Shown: positions 7,871-13,962 of the stretch, one piece after another
How the letters are laid out: every line of letters begins with the position of its first letter
Numbering within the stretch: the first letter of the stretch is position 1
DNA from: Planctomycetaceae bacterium
GTDB taxonomy: Bacteria > Planctomycetota > Planctomycetia > Pirellulales > Thermoguttaceae
Length of the DNA stretch: 13,962 nt
Assembly: GCA_031278315.1 (NCBI GenBank)
Contig: JAITKS010000250.1
Span: 1-13,962, forward strand
Direction of reading: 5' to 3'
Made by a program: the position numbers and the translations under genes
Notes under the pieces: model-generated
The model's input: the letters and a program-made list of their open reading frames with translations, nothing else
Database searches by the model: none
Told to the model about the DNA's origin: nothing

Positions 7871-7905
7871 GTGGTGAGTGGTCAGTAGTTAGTGGTCAGT
7901 GGTGA
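7871..7905. repeat. Heptamer tandem repeat, 5 units
   Basis: GTGGTGA, GTGGTCA, GTAGTTA, GTGGTCA and GTGGTGA run head to tail, directly downstream of the cytochrome assembly gene stop. Similar GTGGTCA heptamer arrays are known from intergenic DNA of several bacterial groups, including cyanobacteria. Their role is unclear. Confidence 0.85.
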
Positions 7906-7948
7906 GTTCGCATGCGGAGATTAGTACCGAATCTAAATTCGAATCATT

Positions 7949-8163
7949 GTAATATATCAGTGAAATTTTTATTTTTTTGAGATTATGAAACACACGAAAT
8001 TACACGAAAAATCTAAAATTGAAAATCTAAAATTACAAAATCTTCTTTCTCTGTGTTCTCTGCTCTGTGTTCTCTGTGGTTAATAATAAAAAAAAAATCA
8101 GAGAAAGATCCGCCGAATTTGTAAAAAAAAAATTGAACAACAAATATTTCACTGATAGATTAC
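7949..8163. repeat. Segment bounded by 18-base inverted repeats (MITE-like), copy B
   Basis: GTAATATATCAGTGAAAT at 7949-7966 is matched in reverse complement by 8146-8163 with 17 of 18 positions identical. The 215-base segment has no coding potential. It holds TTTCGTG-type runs (7979-8016) and a 14-base duplication (8049-8076). A similar end word occurs at 2941-2955, so the ends are dispersed in the genome. No clear target-site duplication was found, so transposition is only a possibility. Confidence 0.6.
8049..8076. repeat. 14-base perfect tandem duplication
   Basis: CTCTGTGTTCTCTG occurs twice without gap at 8049-8062 and 8063-8076, then decays as TGTGGTT-like sequence. CTCTGTG-type runs of this kind are common in non-coding repeats of AT-rich bacterial genomes. 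The duplication lies inside the inverted-repeat-bounded segment. Confidence 0.9.
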
Positions 8164-8448
8164 GAAAATAATAAACTCGTACAATAACTCAAAAATTTAT
8201 CAGAAAAACGCATCGTAACTGTCTATTTAAAAATTGAAATTGATAGTTACAATATTACAACGCCGTCTCTAACAGAATTAGGAAATTTTCACACGTAAAA
8301 AAAATATATACTAAAACGCTAATTTTGTAATTATTCAATAATCACCATATAGAAAATAAACATAGTAATAAGTCAATATCCTAATCAGCCTGCGTAAGAT
8401 TTCTTTGACCGGAAATTAAACGAAAACAGCTTAAAATAACTACATAAA

Positions 8449-11400
8449 ATGCTTGTACGATTTCATTTTTTTTTGATAATAATTTTTCTGATAATAAATG
8501 TTATATCAATTTTAAACAGACATTGCGTAACCGCACAAATTGATAATAACTCAAAAAACAATAACTCTGAAACTTTACATTATCGGCATTGGTTGGCACC
8601 TATCGATAAAATTAACGATTGGCCGCTTAACGAAGAACGATACGTCCCAATGAGACGCGATTTGTTTAACGACCTAATTAACTTTCTCACTACACCATTA
8701 GAACAATCAAATAATATCACCGCTAATAGATTTTCACGAATCGTAATGAATGCAAATCTCAAAGGTAATCAACTCGCAAACGGAAAAGGTTACTTTGAAA
8801 TCATACAAAATAAATCAAACATAAATAACAATCCGCAAAATAACCATCCAGATATTCACCACAATAAAATTATCAATCTCGAACCATGGGGACAATGGAT
8901 CAATATCATAAATTCAACTGAATATTCAACCACACAAAACAACATTAATAATAACTCTAACTCTAACAATAACTCTAACAATAACTCCAACTCCAACTCT
9001 AACAATAACTCTAACTCTACTCAATCAAACGCCCGCTTGATCCGTACTAGCGACAACAGAACTCTGCTCGTCCTGCCGAATATAAATACTCTTCATGACG
9101 AAAATACAATAAAATCTGAAACCAATAACAAAGACTCAAATCCTAATTCCCCGCAACGAATTTATTTTGAATGGTCCCTTCGCGGAAAAATCGATATTCA
9201 AGACCGGTTGCAATTTGATCTCACGTTTCCGCGTTCTGTCGGTGTTGAGTTTAATATAGAATTACCAGCCGATAAAATACTTACTTGTTCATCCGGTATA
9301 GTTCTAGAAAACAAATCTAACATGCAAAATCCGAATTCACGTAATTGGAAAATTCTAATCGGTGCAAAAAATAGCGCAACGATAATTATCGCTAACTCGA
9401 ATACTCCTCAAGTTAAAAAAACTAATACCGGCTACAGACAATCTATTTTGTACAATATTTCTACATCGGGTCTTGAAGTTACCACGACACTGCTATTTGA
9501 TCAAAATGATCCCGAAATCGACAGCTTTGAAATAGAATTAGATTCACCGCTCGTTCCTGTTGCTGTACATTCTGGAGACATTACAATTCATTCATCTTTT
9601 ATAGAACAAATTGAAAACAACAATAGCACTTTATTACGTGTTGATTTGTCAGAAGTTGAAGCGGCACGGCGTCATGAAGTAATGTTAGTTGCACTCGCAC
9701 CAATTATAACCGGCAACAGCAGATCAGATATAATAGCCGAAGATAATATCTGGAAACTTCCACGAATAAGAGCAGTTTCAAAGAATCTTTTTTGGAAAGA
9801 AACACGTTGCTCGATTATCGTTCAACGTCCGTTACAAACGCGGAATTTATCATTTCAAAACAGTGTGCAAGTTCGTCCTATAGCAGAGACCGGACGAACT
9901 CCGCACGATACTTTTGAATTGAAATATTTCGACAGCAGCGCACAAGCCGGAATAAATATTTATCAGGCGGAATCACGTATTTCTGTTGACAGCTTCGTTC
10001 AAATCCACATAAACGACGATACAATCAGCGGAAATATGAATGCCGTAATTCAAGCAACCGAAGGACAATGTTTCACTTTTACAATTCCTATTTCGCCCAA
10101 TTGGGTGATTAATTCTGTCAAAGGAATGTCAGGAGACGAAATTACTTCTTGGGATGTCATTCCAGCTAAAGATTTGAAAATTGAACCGAATCATAATTTT
10201 CGTAACAATAATAATATTGATTCATATCTTTCACTCCAATTAAAAAAACCTCTCGGCACAGGTGAACTTTTACGTATTCAAATAATCGGCCGATTTCTTA
10301 CAGATTTACAACGTGAATTTAAACTAACAGAATTTTTGCCGTTATCATTATTGTTACAAAAAAACGAATCACACTTTATAGCAATTCAAACCGAGTTGCC
10401 GTCCCGATTACAATACCGTTTACAAAATTCGGCATTGTTTGAAGTACGTGATTTAACGTCACCGAAATTACAACGCTTATTTCTCGAACAACCCGAAGGA
10501 ATACTGTTGCCGCTTGATATGCGTACTCAAGAAGTTGCGTTTAAAACCAGCAGAGCAAGACCAGATTATACCGCCGCTATTACAAACAAAATAAATATCG
10601 GCGAATTCAATTCAACAATGACATTCAAGTTTAATATCAAACCGCGTGAAACAACAATAGAACGAATTTATATCTACTTTGTTAAAACAAAAAATATAAA
10701 CGATACAAATAATCCAAACGATACAAAAATTTCACCACAGAATCAAATAGATAATAAACGGCAATGGCATTGGGAATTTTCAAATTCAACAACACGGTCT
10801 GATCTTTATCGTACAGAAAATTCTCAAATCGCACAAACACGGCTTATCAGCGGACACGAACTCGATGATCTCACGGCGTCGATTGCTGACCAGAATCCGC
10901 CGGATAATTTCAAAAAAGGTGAATTGTGGGAAATTAGACTTGCAACTCCGCAAAATTATCCGTTTGAAATAATCGCAAATACACAAATTACAACTGATAA
11001 TGAAATTGTTATTCCATTTGCAGCTGTACCTTCGGCTTCTGCACAACAAGGTGAAATTTATATTGAATCTGACGGTCAATTTCCTTACAGTATTTTAAGC
11101 AAAAAACTGAAATCTATTCCAATTGATATTTTTAATCGTCAATCGAATCAAAATATCAGAGCAGCATTTAAGTTTGACCCAATCGACGAAATAAAACACA
11201 CAAACGAATTGACCCTGAAATTACAACGTATCGACAAAACAAGCATACCGCCGCAAGCATGGATTTGGTTAATGAAACTTGAAAGTCAGTACGAAATCGA
11301 TGGTATTGTTAGAAACTGCGTAAATTGTCATATCGAGAATCGAGGTAAAGAATCGCTGCTTGTAACATTGCCGGACGAAATAAAAATTGAAGACGTTCAA

Positions 11401-12711
11401 GTTATTTGGATCGACAATCAACGAACTACATGGCATAGTAATTCGCCGCAAACTTTAACTGTCGCAATTCCGCCTTCAGTACGTTATCTTACAGTGTCGA
11501 TTGAATATTCGTACAAAAATAATAATTCTCAAATTGTAACAGAAATTGCACCGAAATATCCTCAAACCGATATTCCGGTATTGACAAAAAATTGTATAAC
11601 ATGGATTAATCGCGATTATAAAATTTTCAACTCGTCTAACAAATTAAACGTATCCGCATTATTCAGAGCAGATATTTTAGAATACGCCGCCAATTTATTT
11701 AATCACGATAATAAACAACACAAAGCAAAATTAGCATTACAAAGTTTAATCGAATTGATTTCACAAACAAAAAAAGAACACTCCGAATTGACATGGCAAA
11801 TGCTGGCAGAAAATGAAAAAATTTTTAATGAATTATTGTTACAAAATATCAGGACGTTTCTTAACGATAAATCTTATGATGCGGCTGCGGCTCGTTTTTA
11901 TATCGACGTGACAGGATTTTCCAGAAGTCGAATAACGCCGAAATCTGCTGTTATGCCGAAAATCTTTTTGAACGGTAATAACGTTTGCGAAAATAAAACA
12001 TTATTCATCTCCATCAAGACAGCAAAAAATGGACAAGATGAATTTTCATTTTATTTCATGCCGTTTTTAACTGCAGGAGTATTTCAACATTTCAACGGAA
12101 AACAAATAGGCGAAAATACTTGGCTCGCCGATGATGACGCTGTTGCAAAATTTATTCTCAATAGTGTCAACATCGATAATAATAAGGAATCAGTTGGTAA
12201 AACTTATGAATCAATTCCGAGTACAACAATAGATAAACCTCGAATGTTGAATATCACAGATTGGATTCGTGCAGTGCAAAAAACTGAAAATATACTTTGG
12301 TCTGATACAAATCCGTCGTTTCGGCAAGGTAATATTTCGCCTGATTGGAACGCATATTCAATTTCAGGTTCAGACAACACGGCTTATTTTATCGCCCGTA
12401 TCAGTTTGTTGAAAAGTTATTATTTGGCGGCGATGTTGGTAATGATCGTGTTAGCGTGTAAACGTCCGATAACGCAGCCGGTGCTATTGATCATAATAAT
12501 GATTGTGAGTCAAACGGCATATTATTTTTTACCGCCGGCTTATGCCGCTCTGTCAGAAGGAATTTTTACAGGTGCAGCTATTTCTTTTATTTTCGCAATA
12601 ATTCGTTTCTGTTTATTCGATAAAAATAAAATCGCAACTCAAGAAAAACAATCAAAATCAGAAATTCAATTACCAACAAATCAACAAGAAGGTATAAAGA
12701 CCATTAACTAA
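8449..12711 (+). CDS. Giant extracytoplasmic protein of unknown function, membrane-anchored
   Basis: I do not recognise a family for this 1420-residue protein. It begins with a hydrophobic stretch at about residues 5-22 followed by CVTAQ, which fits a signal peptide or N-terminal anchor. An Asn/Ser run is at about 165-192. The body (200-1300) lacks membrane segments and is rich in alternating polar/hydrophobic strands, suggesting beta-sandwich domains outside the cytoplasm. Three membrane helices close the protein at about 1322-1338, 1345-1361 and 1368-1388, before a short Lys-rich tail that is probably cytoplasmic. No enzyme motif was seen. One Cys pair (CVNC, about residues 963-966) is noticeable. 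No Shine-Dalgarno precedes ATG at 8449. The 600-base gap argues against co-transcription with the cytochrome assembly gene. Reading frame and length are firm; function is open. Confidence 0.85.
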   Translation: MLVRFHFFLIIIFLIINVISILNRHCVTAQIDNNSKNNNSETLHYRHWLAPIDKINDWPLNEERYVPMRRDLFNDLINFLTTPLEQSNNITANRFSRIVMNANLKGNQLANGKGYFEIIQNKSNINNNPQNNHPDIHHNKIINLEPWGQWINIINSTEYSTTQNNINNNSNSNNNSNNNSNSNSNNNSNSTQSNARLIRTSDNRTLLVLPNINTLHDENTIKSETNNKDSNPNSPQRIYFEWSLRGKIDIQDRLQFDLTFPRSVGVEFNIELPADKILTCSSGIVLENKSNMQNPNSRNWKILIGAKNSATIIIANSNTPQVKKTNTGYRQSILYNISTSGLEVTTTLLFDQNDPEIDSFEIELDSPLVPVAVHSGDITIHSSFIEQIENNNSTLLRVDLSEVEAARRHEVMLVALAPIITGNSRSDIIAEDNIWKLPRIRAVSKNLFWKETRCSIIVQRPLQTRNLSFQNSVQVRPIAETGRTPHDTFELKYFDSSAQAGINIYQAESRISVDSFVQIHINDDTISGNMNAVIQATEGQCFTFTIPISPNWVINSVKGMSGDEITSWDVIPAKDLKIEPNHNFRNNNNIDSYLSLQLKKPLGTGELLRIQIIGRFLTDLQREFKLTEFLPLSLLLQKNESHFIAIQTELPSRLQYRLQNSALFEVRDLTSPKLQRLFLEQPEGILLPLDMRTQEVAFKTSRARPDYTAAITNKINIGEFNSTMTFKFNIKPRETTIERIYIYFVKTKNINDTNNPNDTKISPQNQIDNKRQWHWEFSNSTTRSDLYRTENSQIAQTRLISGHELDDLTASIADQNPPDNFKKGELWEIRLATPQNYPFEIIANTQITTDNEIVIPFAAVPSASAQQGEIYIESDGQFPYSILSKKLKSIPIDIFNRQSNQNIRAAFKFDPIDEIKHTNELTLKLQRIDKTSIPPQAWIWLMKLESQYEIDGIVRNCVNCHIENRGKESLLVTLPDEIKIEDVQVIWIDNQRTTWHSNSPQTLTVAIPPSVRYLTVSIEYSYKNNNSQIVTEIAPKYPQTDIPVLTKNCITWINRDYKIFNSSNKLNVSALFRADILEYAANLFNHDNKQHKAKLALQSLIELISQTKKEHSELTWQMLAENEKIFNELLLQNIRTFLNDKSYDAAAARFYIDVTGFSRSRITPKSAVMPKIFLNGNNVCENKTLFISIKTAKNGQDEFSFYFMPFLTAGVFQHFNGKQIGENTWLADDDAVAKFILNSVNIDNNKESVGKTYESIPSTTIDKPRMLNITDWIRAVQKTENILWSDTNPSFRQGNISPDWNAYSISGSDNTAYFIARISLLKSYYLAAMLVMIVLACKRPITQPVLLIIIMIVSQTAYYFLPPAYAALSEGIFTGAAISFIFAIIRFCLFDKNKIATQEKQSKSEIQLPTNQQEGIKTIN
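8946..9018 (+). repeat. Asn/Ser microsatellite within the giant protein gene
   Basis: Repeating AATAACTCTAAC-type hexamers and dodecamers encode about 25 residues that are only Asn and Ser, near residues 166-190 of the giant protein. In-frame slippage would change linker length without breaking the gene. The low third-base diversity suggests recent expansion. Confidence 0.9.
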
Positions 12712-12811
12712 AAAACTTGCTTTCCGACAGATAAACAGACAATTCAACCCAAAAATTAAAGTGAGAGCAGTTTAAATGTCCTGACTCAAAGCTGATTTTG
12801 TGAAACAGGTA

Positions 12812-12841
12812 AACAAATGGTTTGTTGTCTGATCATTTGTT
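12812..12841. other. Weak AT-rich hairpin downstream of the giant protein gene
   Basis: AACAAATG (12812-12819) pairs with CATTTGTT (12834-12841) around a 14-base loop, about 100 bases after the stop. The stem is AT-rich and no U-tract follows, so it is a poor candidate for an intrinsic terminator. Confidence 0.3.
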
Positions 12842-12846
12842 ATTGA

Positions 12847-12882
12847 GATGTTAGAGAAGATGTTGGAGAAGATGTTAGAGAA
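12847..12882. repeat. 12-base tandem repeat, 3 units
   Basis: GATGTTAGAGAA (12847-12858), GATGTTGGAGAA (12859-12870) and GATGTTAGAGAA (12871-12882) run head to tail with one base difference. Neither strand shows a gene around it. Its role is unknown. Confidence 0.9.
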
Positions 12883-13020
12883 GTAGTGTTAACGAATATT
12901 TTCTGTTGATTGATTAGAGTCAATTTATAGGCTTCTGATTATCCGGCAAATTAAATTTGTAATCGCTACTTTTTCTTTTTGTTTGGAAGTAAGTTAATCG
13001 TAATTGATGCTAAAAATTTT

Positions 13021-13068
13021 TGTAACCGTTCACGTTTTAATTTTTCAGTTGTTGTTTTTTTCTTTTTT
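13021..13068. repeat. Dispersed non-coding repeat, copy C
   Basis: TGTAACCGTTCACG at 13021-13034 is identical to 2972-2985. The following TTTTAATTTTT...GTTGTTTTTTTCTTTT stretch aligns with the sequence from about 3014, after the extra bases in copy A. The copy lies about 220 bases ahead of the ATPase gene, while copy A lies ahead of the cytochrome assembly gene. Confidence 0.55.
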
Positions 13069-13288
13069 ATTGCTATATTTCGCATATAGATTTGACAAGT
13101 GAAAAAGAACGATTATTGAATATTATTTACAAGTTTTTTATTTAGTCGAACAACTCAAATTAGATATTGAGAATCAGTTACTTTTCGTATGTATTTTGTT
13201 TTTTCAATATTTTTTTTCAAACACGAAAATGAACAAAAATACAAAACAACTATAACATCTACCAAATAATTTTAATTTTTTAATAACG

Positions 13289-13962
13289 ATGAAATATTTT
13301 AACATAGCCGGTCCTTGTAACGTACAGGATCATTATATGATCAAAGCCTCTAATCGTCTGCAAGGCGTGGAGAAGTTGATAGACAGTAAACAATATTTTG
13401 TGATTCACGCAGCACGTCAGAGCGGAAAAACAACGTATTTGAAAGACCTTGCTAAACGTCTTAATGACGAAGGCAAATATTATGCGTTGTGGATTTCGCT
13501 TGAACAAGTACAAAATATTATTGAACCGGAAGTTTGCATACCAGAGATAATACGAAATATGAAAGACGAGATCGCCGATACGGATCTCCCACACTGTTTA
13601 GACTTCGCACCAAACGCTGATTATACAAATTTTACCGGTGTTCTTAAAACATCACTTAGACAATTTTGTAAGTTACTGGATAAACCATTGGTAATTTTAT
13701 TTGATGAGGCAGATTGCTTGAGTGAAGGAACATTGATTGCTTTTCTACGTCAATTGCGGGACGGTTACAATAGGCGGCCGGAACAGGTTTTTGTTCATTC
13801 TGTTGCATTAGTCGGCATGCGTAATATTCGTGACTATAAAGCAAAGATTCGTCCCGACAGTGCAACGATGGGCAGCGCAAGTCCGTTTAATATTATTAAG
13901 AAAGCTTTTACTATAAAAAATTTCACCAAAGATGAAATTATACAACTATATAGTCAACATAC
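13289..13962 (+). CDS. AAA-like P-loop ATPase, N-terminal part (runs off window)
   Basis: The first 224 residues are present and the gene continues past the right edge. It opens MKYFNIAGPCNVQDHYMI, typical of a widespread AAA-like ATP-binding family. Members have a conserved N-terminal tag, a P-loop NTPase domain and, often, a C-terminal region of unknown function. The Walker A motif ARQSGKTT is at residues 42-49 (Lys47, Thr48). Walker B LVILFDEAD is at 134-142, with Asp139-Glu140 as the likely metal and catalytic acids. The protein has no signal peptide and should be cytoplasmic. No Shine-Dalgarno is visible before ATG at 13289. The start is chosen because the family's conserved opening begins there. 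Biological role is not known for most members, and links to mobile or defence loci have been suggested for related STAND-like or AAA proteins only. Confidence 0.85.
   Translation, partial: MKYFNIAGPCNVQDHYMIKASNRLQGVEKLIDSKQYFVIHAARQSGKTTYLKDLAKRLNDEGKYYALWISLEQVQNIIEPEVCIPEIIRNMKDEIADTDLPHCLDFAPNADYTNFTGVLKTSLRQFCKLLDKPLVILFDEADCLSEGTLIAFLRQLRDGYNRRPEQVFVHSVALVGMRNIRDYKAKIRPDSATMGSASPFNIIKKAFTIKNFTKDEIIQLYSQH

Larger units (their letters stand above)
7846..8448. other. Non-coding gap, repeat-rich
   Basis: About 600 bases between two plus-strand genes contain no credible gene, no tRNA and no clear GC hairpin terminator. They hold a heptamer array (7871-7905), an inverted-repeat-bounded segment (7949-8163) with an inner 14-base duplication, and unremarkable AT-rich DNA from 8164 to 8448. 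A promoter for the following gene is expected in the last 200 bases but is not obvious. Confidence 0.65.
12712..13288. other. Non-coding gap with short repeats
   Basis: These 577 AT-rich bases show no credible gene. They hold a weak hairpin (12812-12841), a 12-base tandem array (12847-12882), a copy of the TGTAACCGTTCACG repeat (13021-13068) and, at 13190-13250, a T-rich then ACAAAAATACAAAAC stretch similar to 3065-3105. TTGACA at 13092-13097 could be a -35 element for the following gene, with TATTGA 16 bases downstream as a poor -10. It is too weak to call. Confidence 0.6.

Noticed and set aside
7938..7945. TTCGAATC as a tRNA T-loop
   Set aside because: No cloverleaf arms, acceptor stem or anticodon arm can be paired around it.
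13092..13119. TTGACA with TATTGA as a promoter of the ATPase gene
   Set aside because: The -35 is perfect but the -10 is poor with a 16-base spacer, and such words are expected by chance in AT-rich DNA.

Overview
The window is AT-rich. It holds three intact genes, a broken gene in a restriction-modification cluster, one gene cut by the right edge, and four long non-coding stretches full of short repeats. The organism is probably a low-GC member of the Planctomycetota. The reasons are the very large cytochrome c assembly protein with a GGRTMPLSSFA-type extracytoplasmic N-terminal domain, a giant secreted or anchored protein with no recognised family, the general absence of Shine-Dalgarno sites on the large genes, and an AAA-like ATPase of the MKYFNIAGPC type. 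This is inference from recognition; no marker gene is present.

Left part (1-2735). An imperfect long inverted repeat built of small GC hairpins (54-252) lies downstream of a minus-strand operon. That operon reads: beta-class DNA methyltransferase (2735-1761), then an ATGA overlap into the first 56 codons of a BglII-type restriction endonuclease (1764-1594), then a TAATG overlap into a D12-class adenine methyltransferase (1594-521). The endonuclease stops before its catalytic core, while both methyltransferases look complete. The cluster therefore appears to be a restriction-modification system that has lost cutting activity but kept two methyltransferases and the translational coupling signals.

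Middle part (2736-8448). An approximately 800-base non-coding divergent region carries three kinds of repeat. It is followed by a plus-strand gene for a 1433-residue CcsA/ResC-like cytochrome c synthase component (3544-7845). This protein has a signal peptide, an approximately 710-residue extracytoplasmic domain with Asn/Thr-rich low-complexity segments, and a C-terminal multi-pass haem-handling domain with an intact WWD motif and conserved histidines. The base composition of the coding strand switches inside this gene. A 600-base repeat-rich gap follows.

Right part (8449-13962). A 1420-residue protein of unknown function has a signal sequence or anchor, a large extracytoplasmic body and three C-terminal membrane helices (8449-12711). 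After a further 577-base gap with short tandem repeats comes the N-terminal 224 residues of an AAA-like P-loop ATPase (from 13289, running off the window).

The three large non-coding gaps share sequence words: a TGTAACCGTTCACG motif, a TATCAGTG(A/G)AAT motif and TTTCGTG-type runs. This suggests a dispersed family of non-coding repeats. Apart from the decayed restriction-modification cluster and these repeats, I see no clear new multi-gene system.
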